From Pseudomonadota bacterium (GTDB taxonomy: Bacteria; Pseudomonadota; Gammaproteobacteria; Burkholderiales; Rhodocyclaceae): DNA of 10,978 bases. This document shows positions 1 through 6,619 of the stretch, piece after piece. The notes beneath the pieces were generated by a model. That model was not told the origin of the DNA. It saw only the letters and a list, made by a program, of their open reading frames with translations, and did not search any database. The translations under genes and the position numbers were made by a program. Every line of letters starts with the position of its first letter. The stretch's first letter is position 1. Location: the NCBI GenBank assembly GCA_023459095.1, contig JAEWVQ010000101.1:1-10978 (forward strand), written 5' to 3'.

Positions 1-1
1 T

Positions 2-1843
2 GCAGTTGAGGCCCAGCGCAAGAAGGCAGAAGGCGAAGCGGAAGCAGCGCGCGCCAACGAGGCGTTCATCAAGGCTAGCGACGAAGTCGCGAAAACCAAC
101 GATGCGTCGAAGACCTCGGTCGAGAAGCTGAACGATGCGCTGAACAAGTACCGCGCCAATCTCGAGGTCATCCGCAGCAAAACCCCAAACAGCGCGCTGC
201 TCGACCCGGCACAGGTTGCCAAGACCGAAGAGGCGATCCGCAAGCAGTTCACACCGAAAACACCTAAGGCCAGGATCAACCCGGTCGACACCGCTTACCA
301 GTCACAGCAGCAGTCGCTGACCTTGGCGCTCGCCGAAGCCAACAACCGACTGCAGAACGCGAAGGACGGGGTGACGGCCAGCGATGACCGTGCCTTGACG
401 CGGCTGGAAGCCTGGCTTGGTGCCAACCGCAACGCGCTCCAACTCGATGAGGCGCGGGTGACCGCGCTGCGCGGTCTCGCCGAGCAGATCGACGCGGCGA
501 CCCGTGCTGAAGTTGAACTGCAGGAGGCTCGCCGCCGCGATGATCGCATCACCACGGGCCTGGCCGATGTCGACGCTCGGCTCGAGGCCGCCAGCGGCAA
601 CACCGCGGCGGCGGCGATCGCCAAGATCGAGCAGCACTGGATGAAGCTGCGCGCCGACCTGACCGCCAAGGGGGACACCGCCGGCTTGCTCAAGCTCGAC
701 AACCTGATCGACATCGAGAGCGCCAAGGCTCGGCTGGATGAACTGCAGCAATCCATCGAGAAGGTTTTCGATGGCCAGGCGCGCAAGGAGCAATCGGTTC
801 AGGCCCAGGTGACCGCGGGGCTCATCACCGAAACCGAAGGGCGCCGGCAGCTTGTAGAACTGCACCGGCAGACAGCGACGGTGGTCGAGCAGTATTTGCC
901 GGCATTGCGTGAGATGGCCGCCATTCCCGGCCCCATGGGCGATGCGGCGCGGGCGCAGCTGGAGGCTATCCAGACGAAGCTGGTGGAGCTCAAGAGCACG
1001 GCCGACGAGTACAAGGTCGCCCTGAAGAATGGCCTGGAATCCGGCCTTGAAGACGCGATCATGGGGTTGGCCACAGGCACCCTGACGCTGCGCGACGCCG
1101 TGACCTCGCTCGTACAGTCCGTGGCGCAGGGTATGGCGCAGATCGCCGCGCAGCGCCTGGCCGAGCAAGCCACGGCGGGCATCATGGGGCTGTTCGGTGC
1201 GGGCGGCGAGGGCGAAGGTGCGGGGCTCGCGTCCGGCGCCGCCGCCGTTACCGCAGCGGCCGCAGAGATGGCTGCTGCTGGCGGTGTACTCATCGCCGGC
1301 GCCAGTGCCGTCACCACTTCGGCCACCGCGCTCGCAGCCGCCAACGGCACCGCTGCCGCAACCGGCGCGGCCGGGGGCGGCAGCGGCAGTTCCACAAGTT
1401 GGATCAGCGCCATCCTCGGGCTCTTTGGTTTTTCCGACGGCGGCTACACCGGCCGCGGCGGCAAGTACCAACCCGCAGGCATCGTCCATGCCGGCGAGTT
1501 TGTCACACGACAGGAAGTCACCCACCAGCCCGGCGCGCTCGAATTCCTCGATGACTTCAACCGCCGCGGCATGGCCGCGCTTTTGGGCTGGCGCGGCTAT
1601 GCCGCTGGCGGCCTGGTGACCGCGCCGGGCATCACCGCGCCCGCGCTGTCGCCGTCCGGCGCCATGCCCGAACCCGCCCGCGCGCTCGCACCGGCAACGG
1701 TGCAGAACGCCGTCAATCTGCACGTGTACGACGACCCCGAGCGTATCGCCCAGGCCGCTTTCACCAGCCGCGCCGGCGTCGATAACTTCTATCTCATGCT
1801 CTCGCGCGACCCCGCGCGGGTGCGCTCCGTTTTGGGGCTTTGA
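2..1843 (+). CDS. Phage tail tape measure protein, C-terminal part (5' end outside window)
   Basis: The frame is open from base 2 with no plausible start, so only the last 613 residues are seen. Tape measure proteins span the tail tube, set its length and are ejected into the host at infection. The first roughly 340 residues are charged, Ala/Glu/Lys/Gln-rich and heptad-like, as expected for a long coiled coil (repeated EAQRKKAEGEAEAAR-type segments). Around residues 360-400 comes the region TLRDAVTSLVQSVAQGMAQI, typical of lambda gpH-type C-termini. It is followed by an Ala/Gly-rich hydrophobic stretch (about 405-470) and the motif DGGYTGRGGKYQPAGIVHAG with GEF (about 479-500), the hallmark C-terminal box of this family. 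The C-terminus ends VRSVLGL. The gene is followed 12 bases later by the next virion gene. Family assignment is firm; the full length is unknown. Confidence 0.93.
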   Translation, partial: AVEAQRKKAEGEAEAARANEAFIKASDEVAKTNDASKTSVEKLNDALNKYRANLEVIRSKTPNSALLDPAQVAKTEEAIRKQFTPKTPKARINPVDTAYQSQQQSLTLALAEANNRLQNAKDGVTASDDRALTRLEAWLGANRNALQLDEARVTALRGLAEQIDAATRAEVELQEARRRDDRITTGLADVDARLEAASGNTAAAAIAKIEQHWMKLRADLTAKGDTAGLLKLDNLIDIESAKARLDELQQSIEKVFDGQARKEQSVQAQVTAGLITETEGRRQLVELHRQTATVVEQYLPALREMAAIPGPMGDAARAQLEAIQTKLVELKSTADEYKVALKNGLESGLEDAIMGLATGTLTLRDAVTSLVQSVAQGMAQIAAQRLAEQATAGIMGLFGAGGEGEGAGLASGAAAVTAAAAEMAAAGGVLIAGASAVTTSATALAAANGTAAATGAAGGGSGSSTSWISAILGLFGFSDGGYTGRGGKYQPAGIVHAGEFVTRQEVTHQPGALEFLDDFNRRGMAALLGWRGYAAGGLVTAPGITAPALSPSGAMPEPARALAPATVQNAVNLHVYDDPERIAQAAFTSRAGVDNFYLMLSRDPARVRSVLGL

Positions 1844-1855
1844 CCGGAGACGCTG

Positions 1856-2710
1856 ATGCCACACCAGATCGGCTACGTTGACAACAGCACGATGCTCGCG
1901 CACTACGCGATGCTCGAAACCATCAAGAACTTCGCTGGTGCAAACGGCTGGGCGGTGCTGCGCTACGACACGGCATCGGCCAACAGAGAACTGATCATCA
2001 AGGGGCCGGGCCTCTCCGGCACCGAAGAAATTTTCGTCGGCTTCCGCACTTACCAGGACGCCAGCGCCGACTACTACAACCTGCTCGCCGGAGTCTTTAC
2101 CGGCTACGTTGCGGGCAACACCTTCGACACCCAGCCAGGGGCGAGGTTGTCGGGCGTGCCCGCGCACAATAATCGGATCGACTACTGGCTGACGGTCAAT
2201 CCGCAGCGGATAGCACTTGCGATGAAAGTCGGCACCCCGGTGTATGAGAGCTGCTACGTCGGCAAGATGCTGCCGTACGCCCGGCCGAGCCAATACCCCT
2301 ACCCGGTGGTGTGTGCCGGCATGCTCAACGGCGCCGCCGCGACGCGCTTCTCCGAGACCGCGCACTCCATGGGCTACAAGGGCAACACCGCCGCGCTCGC
2401 ACTGCGCACGAACGATGCCTGGGCGCAGCCGCGGTGTTACCCGTGGGGCAACACCTTCGTCGCAGGCGCCGCCACCACCGCCACCAACACAAGCCTGCGC
2501 GACACGGGCGACGTCTATCACCTGCTGCCGGTCGAGTTGCACGACAACTCTGCAAACCTGTGGGGGGCGCTCGACGGCATCTACTACATCAGCGGCTTCA
2601 ACAACGCGGTCGAGAACACCGTGTCGATCGGCGCCGACACGTACGTCGTTATCCAGGACGTGGCCCGCACCGGCCACACCGATTACTACGCCCTGCGCAT
2701 GGATAGCTGA
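1856..2710 (+). CDS. Phage virion/tail protein, beta-rich, paralogous to the next gene
   Basis: A 284-residue protein of unassigned biochemical function, conserved in position directly after the tape measure in this phage type, where a structural role in the tail tip is expected. The start ATG has a good ribosome site (GGAGA at 1846-1850, five bases before the ATG). The N-terminus has a short helix with NGW (residues 15-32). The middle is rich in aromatic residues: VGFRTYQDASADYYNL (61-76), then YWLTVNPQRIALAMKV (110-125) and YVGKMLPYARPSQYPYP (134-150). The C-terminus runs LLPVELHDNSANLWGALDGI, then FNNAVENTVSIGADTYVVIQD (about 223-268). It has no signal peptide or membrane span. The next protein shows the same layout. 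It may correspond in position to lambda gpM or a distal tail protein, but the fold cannot be judged by eye. Coding status is certain, role is inferred. Confidence 0.82.
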   Translation: MPHQIGYVDNSTMLAHYAMLETIKNFAGANGWAVLRYDTASANRELIIKGPGLSGTEEIFVGFRTYQDASADYYNLLAGVFTGYVAGNTFDTQPGARLSGVPAHNNRIDYWLTVNPQRIALAMKVGTPVYESCYVGKMLPYARPSQYPYPVVCAGMLNGAAATRFSETAHSMGYKGNTAALALRTNDAWAQPRCYPWGNTFVAGAATTATNTSLRDTGDVYHLLPVELHDNSANLWGALDGIYYISGFNNAVENTVSIGADTYVVIQDVARTGHTDYYALRMDS

Positions 2711-2711
2711 C

Positions 2712-3593
2712 ATGGCCTACTACACCGGTACCGTCAACACCATGACCGCGCTGCGCCAGGCGCTGATCGACGCCTGCCTGCTCGAGGGTTGGGCCTGGAA
2801 CGGCAGCACCGAGGTGCTGAGCAAAGGCGCCCTATACCTGCGCCTGCAGATTGTCAGCGGCTACCTGACGCTGCTCGGGCGCACCAGCGCCACAGCGGGC
2901 GATGCCCCCAACGTCGTGCGCATCGGCAAAGTGCATTCGGCGATCCCAGACATTGCCTGGCCGGCCACGTACGAGATCTTCGCATTCGCGGGCGAGGTCT
3001 ATCTGGTGCTCAATTACGCGGTCGACTACTACCAGTGGTGCGCGTTCGGCCAGTCTTCTGTCGCGGGGCTCCCCGGCAGCGGGATGTGGTTCGGCGCCAC
3101 GCTCAAAGACGTCAATTTCACAAACGGCGCAGGGCCGATCTACATCCACGACGCCGGTGGAGGCCAGGCAACCAACACCACCGCGGCGCTATTCTGGGAG
3201 TCCGTGCGGAGCGGAAACGACTGGTGCCACAGCGACCTCGACGGTCAGGGCTGGTGGTCCGCGCAGACGCTGGCCGGTGCGCCGGTGGGCATCCGCCATC
3301 TGACTCCGCTGCCCGCCTTGCTGCCCAACACCTGGAACAGCGAGGCGGTGCTGCTGCCGATCCGCGCATGCAAGGTGCGGCCGTCCAACCGCATCAGCAT
3401 CGTCGCCGACCTCGAGCACGCCCGGACTACCCGCATCGACAACTACGCGCCGGGGCAGGTGATCACCATCGGCAGCGACCGGTGGAAGATTTTCCCCTGG
3501 TACCGCAAGGTCGCAGCAGAACGCAATGCGGGGACCGTCGGCGGTACCCATACCGGCACGTTCGGCTGGGCGATCCGTTATGAGGGGCCGTGA
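2712..3593 (+). CDS. Phage virion/tail protein, beta-rich, second paralogue
   Basis: A 293-residue protein starting one base after the previous stop codon (TGA-C-ATG), suggesting translational coupling; no strong Shine-Dalgarno is visible (only GGAT at 2701-2704). An apparent longer frame runs upstream to 2244, but it overlaps the preceding gene completely and its translation is Arg/Thr-rich, so the ATG at 2712 is chosen. An N-terminal helix with LLEGWAWNG (residues 23-31) matches the NGW element of its neighbour. The core reads TYEIFAFAGEVYLVLNYAVD then YYQWCAFGQSSVAGLPGSGMW (86-126). The C-terminal third, with PALLPNTWNSEAVLLPIRAC and VITIGSDRWKIFPW (201-263), parallels the C-terminal third of the upstream protein. 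Proteins of this type occur in tail modules of transposable siphophages of Pseudomonas and Burkholderia relatives; none is characterised to my knowledge. A tail-tip structural role is inferred from context only. Confidence 0.82.
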   Translation: MAYYTGTVNTMTALRQALIDACLLEGWAWNGSTEVLSKGALYLRLQIVSGYLTLLGRTSATAGDAPNVVRIGKVHSAIPDIAWPATYEIFAFAGEVYLVLNYAVDYYQWCAFGQSSVAGLPGSGMWFGATLKDVNFTNGAGPIYIHDAGGGQATNTTAALFWESVRSGNDWCHSDLDGQGWWSAQTLAGAPVGIRHLTPLPALLPNTWNSEAVLLPIRACKVRPSNRISIVADLEHARTTRIDNYAPGQVITIGSDRWKIFPWYRKVAAERNAGTVGGTHTGTFGWAIRYEGP

Positions 3594-5308
3594 TGGCGGT
3601 GATCCTCGGCCAGCGCGCGCGCGCCGCGCTCGGCGGCCTCGTCGATAACCCCAACCTCACCGGGGACCACTGGGGGTTTGCCTGGGTCGATCAGTTCGAC
3701 CCGGTGCCGTTTGCCAGCGACTCACCGCGCGGCGTGCAGTCGGGCCTGACCACGGCCTGGCCGGTCGAAGCCAACGGCCGCGCCGTCGCAGGGCAGCGCC
3801 TGCGCGCACATGTCGATGACTGGTACTACCGCATCCATCTCACCCCGCGCCAGCTCGACCTCGGCAACGTCGTCAGCACGCAGACCGCAACCGTCCGGGT
3901 CTGGAATGCCTGGCTGGAACCCCGCCTGCTCTCGGCCATCGATGGCGTGGCCGAGGGCGTCGTCATCACCGGTCAGCCTGGGCCACCGCTGCTCTTCCCC
4001 GGTTTGATCGAGCGCGAGTATCAAGTCTCGATCACGCCGGACGGCGCGCCTGTGCTTGATACCACCCTCGCCTGGGAATTCGACAACGGCGAGGCACCTG
4101 GCCTACGCATCACCGCGAACCGCGTGATCGCGTGGTCGTTCGTGCCCGACTGGGATCGCGGTGTCACTGAGCGCCTCACGTGGGCGACCGACATCCTGCA
4201 ATCCGAATCGCTGGTCGAGCAGCGCCGCGCCCTGCGCATCGCCCCCCGGCGCGAGTTCGAAGCGCCGATCATCGTCGAGGGGCGCGAGCGCCAGTACCTC
4301 GATCTCGCGCTGTTCGGCTGGGGCTCGCGCGTCTGGGCGCTGCCCGTGTGGCACGAGATCCAGACGCTGGCCGTCGATCTGCCGGCCGGCTCGTCGGCGA
4401 TCCCGTGCGCGACCGCTGATCTGGAATTCCGCGCCGGTGGCCTTGCTCTGCTGCGGGGAGAGTCGGCGCTCGCCGCCGAAGTGGTGGAGATCGACAGCGT
4501 GGGGCCGACCGGGCTCGTGCTCAAGCGCCCCACGCAATCGGCCTGGCCGGCGGGCACGCGGCTGTACCCGGCGCGCACCGCGCAGCTGCGAGAGGCGCCG
4601 GCGCTCACCCGCCGGACCGACCGCCTGATCACCGCCGACGTGGCCTTCACCGTGCTCGACCCGAGCGACGTGGCTCCCTCTGCCCCGGCCACCCTGTACC
4701 GCGGTCGTCCGGTGCTCGAGGCCCGCCCCGACGAGTCGGAAGACCTCACCGCGCAGTACGCCCGGCTGCTCTCCGAACTCGACAGCGGCATGGCCGCGCC
4801 GCTGCGCACCGACATCGGCGCGCGCGCCATGCCGGTGATGTCGCAACGCTGGCTCGGCCTCGGCCGCGCCGAACGGGCCGCCTACCGCGCGCTGCTCTAC
4901 CACCTGCGCGGCCGCCAGCGCGCGGTGTGGGTGCCGACCCACACCGACGACCTCACGCTGATCGACGCCGTCGGCGCCACGGCGACCACGCTCGACATCG
5001 CCCACATCGGCTACACCCGGTTCGCTCAGGCGCGCGCCGGCCGCCGCGACCTCCGCATCGAGCTGGTCGATGGCACCGTGCTGCACCGACGCATCACCGC
5101 CAGCACCGAGCTCTCGACAGAGGTCGAGCGCCTGTCGATCGATGCTGCGCCGGGGCGCGCGATCGCGCCGACCGACGTCGCCCGCATCAGCTGGCTGGTG
5201 CTGTGCCGCCTCGACAGCGACACCGTCGAGATCCATCACCTGACCGACAGCGAGGGCGCGGCGCAGTCCGCGCTCCTCTTCCGTGGAGTGCGTGACGATG
5301 AGCTTTGA
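3593..5308 (+). CDS. Large phage tail protein with internal duplication, Dit-like/DUF2460-like segments
   Basis: A 571-residue protein whose ATG overlaps the previous stop (TGATG), with AGGGG at 3583-3587 five bases upstream; a GTG one codon earlier (3590) is too near that site. Residues about 97-165 look like a beta-sandwich (TATVRVWNAWLEPRLLSAID, then YQVSITPDGAPVLDTTLAWEF). Residues 196-260 (LTWATDILQSESLVEQRRAL, then PRREFEAPIIVEGRERQYLD and VWALPVWHE) follow the pattern of distal tail proteins: TDI, EQRR, PRR.F, then a W/P-rich end. Residues 417-458 (SQRWLGLGRAERAAYRALLYH, LRGRQRAVWVPTHTDDLTLI) repeat the second half of that pattern, and each copy is followed by a similar beta-rich segment ending near TRLYPA (322-327) or ARISWL (530-535). 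It probably belongs to the distal tail or baseplate ring between the tube and the BR0599 protein. The family role is inferred; coding status is certain. Confidence 0.83.
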   Translation: MAVILGQRARAALGGLVDNPNLTGDHWGFAWVDQFDPVPFASDSPRGVQSGLTTAWPVEANGRAVAGQRLRAHVDDWYYRIHLTPRQLDLGNVVSTQTATVRVWNAWLEPRLLSAIDGVAEGVVITGQPGPPLLFPGLIEREYQVSITPDGAPVLDTTLAWEFDNGEAPGLRITANRVIAWSFVPDWDRGVTERLTWATDILQSESLVEQRRALRIAPRREFEAPIIVEGRERQYLDLALFGWGSRVWALPVWHEIQTLAVDLPAGSSAIPCATADLEFRAGGLALLRGESALAAEVVEIDSVGPTGLVLKRPTQSAWPAGTRLYPARTAQLREAPALTRRTDRLITADVAFTVLDPSDVAPSAPATLYRGRPVLEARPDESEDLTAQYARLLSELDSGMAAPLRTDIGARAMPVMSQRWLGLGRAERAAYRALLYHLRGRQRAVWVPTHTDDLTLIDAVGATATTLDIAHIGYTRFAQARAGRRDLRIELVDGTVLHRRITASTELSTEVERLSIDAAPGRAIAPTDVARISWLVLCRLDSDTVEIHHLTDSEGAAQSALLFRGVRDDEL

Positions 5309-6116
5309 CACCGCCGAGCGCTCGATCGCCGAGGGCGCGCCGCTGCGCCTGTACCAATTCACCCGCGGCACGCTCGCCTGGCGCTACGCCAGCGGCGACC
5401 GCGACGTGACCCACCAGGCCCGCGTGTTCGAGACCGTGCGCGGCGGCATCACCGACGACGGCATCCGCCAGACTGGGCAGACACAGCCCGACCAGCTCGT
5501 GATCACCGCCCCGGCCGACCTCGAGGTCGCCCAGCTCTACCGGGGCGCCCCGCCCAGCTCGGAGGTGGCGCTCACCGTGTTCGCCCGCCACGCCGGCATC
5601 GATGGCTACCTTGTGGCGTGGGCCGGCGGCGTGCGTTCGGTGCGCTGGCCCCGGCTCGACCGCTGCGCGATCACCTGCGCGCCGCTCTCCACCCGCATGG
5701 ACATGATCGGCCTGCGCCTGTCGTGGGACCGCGGCTGCCCGCACGCCCTCTATAGCGCGGCCTGCGGCGTCAGCGCGGCGCTGTGGCGCGTGGATTCGAC
5801 AGTGCAGGGCATGGATGGCGCGAGCATCAGCAACGGCGCCTTCGCCGCCTACCCGGACGGCTACTTCTCCGGCGGCTACGTCGAGTGGTCGATCGGCGGC
5901 GGCGAGTACGACCGCCGCGGTATCGAGCACCACGCCGGCAGCACGCTCACCCTGCTCGGCGGCAGCGGCGGCATCCCGCTCGGCGCCGCGGTGCGCGCCT
6001 ACCCAGGCTGTAAGCAGACCACCACCAGCTGCAAGGCCTTCGACAACCTGCCCAATTTCGGCGGCATCCCGCACCTGGCGGGCACGTCGCCGTTCGACGG
6101 CAACAACCCGTACTGA
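5298..6116 (+). CDS. DUF2163/Phage_BR0599 tail-tip protein, lambda gpL-like, probable Fe-S protein
   Basis: A 272-residue protein that starts inside the previous gene (11-base overlap). GGAG at 5285-5288 lies nine bases before ATG 5298; a GTG at 5283 opens the same frame but has no ribosome site. Residues 10-120 fit the N-terminal DUF2163 region (LRLYQFTRGTLAWRYASGDR, DGIRQTGQTQPDQLVITAP). Residues about 135-272 fit Phage_BR0599, with the near-invariant end YPGCKQTTTSCKAFDN-LPNFGGIPHLAG-SPFDGN. Four cysteines, C147-X8-C156 and C238-X6-C245, sit where lambda gpL and the gene transfer agent g13 protein hold a [4Fe-4S] cluster. The protein would form part of the tail-tip hub, between the 571-residue protein and the J-like protein. 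Family assignment is firm; cluster binding is inferred from the cysteine pattern. Confidence 0.92.
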   Translation: MSFDTAERSIAEGAPLRLYQFTRGTLAWRYASGDRDVTHQARVFETVRGGITDDGIRQTGQTQPDQLVITAPADLEVAQLYRGAPPSSEVALTVFARHAGIDGYLVAWAGGVRSVRWPRLDRCAITCAPLSTRMDMIGLRLSWDRGCPHALYSAACGVSAALWRVDSTVQGMDGASISNGAFAAYPDGYFSGGYVEWSIGGGEYDRRGIEHHAGSTLTLLGGSGGIPLGAAVRAYPGCKQTTTSCKAFDNLPNFGGIPHLAGTSPFDGNNPY

Positions 6117-6126
6117 GGGAATCGAA

Positions 6127-6357
6127 ATGGGTGTCACCGAACTTATCTATTTGATCGTTCTGTTGGCTGTGGGCTACTTCACCCAGCCCAAGCCGACCAA
6201 GCCGCGCCCGGCCGCACTCGAGGAGTTCGAGCTGCCCACACCTGACGAGGGCACTCCGCAGTGCGTGATCTTCGGCGACTGCTGGACTGCCGACTGGCAG
6301 GTGCTGAGCTACGGCAACCTGCGGGTTTCGCCGATCCGCACCAGCAGCGGCAAGTAA
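6127..6357 (+). CDS. Small phage tail-tip protein with N-terminal membrane segment
   Basis: A 76-residue protein starting ten bases after the BR0599 gene stop; GAGGGA (6115-6120), overlapping that stop, serves as ribosome site six bases from the ATG. Residues 5-18 (ELIYLIVLLAVGYF) form a single hydrophobic helix, followed by the Pro/Lys-rich TQPKPTKPRPAA, then a soluble part FELPTPDEGTPQCVIFGDCW and YGNLRVSPIRTSSGK. The pattern of FELP, EEG/DEGTP, FG and WYGNLR.PI is what I recall at the N-terminus of J-like tail hub proteins in many phages. This short gene therefore looks like a separately encoded N-terminal segment of the hub encoded at 6612. The hydrophobic helix could touch the host membrane or the tape measure. 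It could be mistaken for a holin from its size and helix, but the conserved soluble tail argues against that. Confidence 0.8.
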   Translation: MGVTELIYLIVLLAVGYFTQPKPTKPRPAALEEFELPTPDEGTPQCVIFGDCWTADWQVLSYGNLRVSPIRTSSGK

Positions 6358-6367
6358 GGGGCGCGCA

Positions 6368-6619
6368 ATGAATGACCTGATCGTGACCTTCGACCACCTG
6401 CACAGCGCGCCCGGCTGGGGCGTGCGGCCGGGACTGTGCCACCGCGGCGCGCGCACCTTCTGCGAGCGCCACGGCCTCGACTGGTCGGTCATCGTCGCCG
6501 CTGGCGGCATCCCCGCCCCGGCGCTGATCGCCACCGGCGACGCCCTCGGCATCGCCCTCGTCGAGCACGCTGCGCGTGTCGAGGCGGCCAAGGTGGCGGA
6601 GGAGGTGAGCCATGGGTAG
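6368..6619 (+). CDS. Small conserved phage tail protein (83 aa)
   Basis: A start ATG with AAGGGG (6356-6361, overlapping the previous stop) six bases upstream; the 3' end overlaps the hub gene by eight bases. The sequence shows GWGVRPGLCHRGARTFCERH (residues 16-35), then GLDWSVIVAAGGIPAPALIA, TGDAL and VEHAAR. The pattern PG.C..GAR.FC..HGLDW followed by TGDA.A...VE.A recurs, as I recall, in small proteins located just before the hub gene in many transposable and lambda-like siphophages. It is cytosol-type, with two cysteines (C24, C32) and no membrane segment. It may act as an assembly or virion protein; its exact role is unknown. Position and conservation make it a real gene despite its size. 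Confidence 0.8.
   Translation: MNDLIVTFDHLHSAPGWGVRPGLCHRGARTFCERHGLDWSVIVAAGGIPAPALIATGDALGIALVEHAARVEAAKVAEEVSHG

Noticed and set aside
2244..2711. Upstream extension of the second beta-rich virion protein
   Set aside because: It would overlap the whole end of the preceding gene, and the extra residues are Arg/Thr/Pro-rich out-of-frame sequence; ATG 2712 gives the conserved N-terminus.
302..2713. 803-residue open frame on the minus strand
   Set aside because: It lies opposite the tape measure and the next virion gene, and its translation is Arg/Gly/Val/His-rich without family features. It is a by-product of high-GC codon use.
5283..5297. GTG start extending the BR0599 protein by five residues
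   Set aside because: No ribosome site stands before it, while GGAG at 5285-5288 is well placed for ATG 5298, which gives the typical short N-terminus.
4103..5371. Long minus-strand frame opposite the 571-residue tail protein
   Set aside because: Arg/Ala-rich shadow with no recognisable motif or ribosome site; the + strand gene is clearly real.
6127..6357. Holin call for the 76-residue membrane-helix protein
   Set aside because: It has only one helix and a conserved soluble C-terminal part of tail-hub type, and it sits among tail-tip genes.
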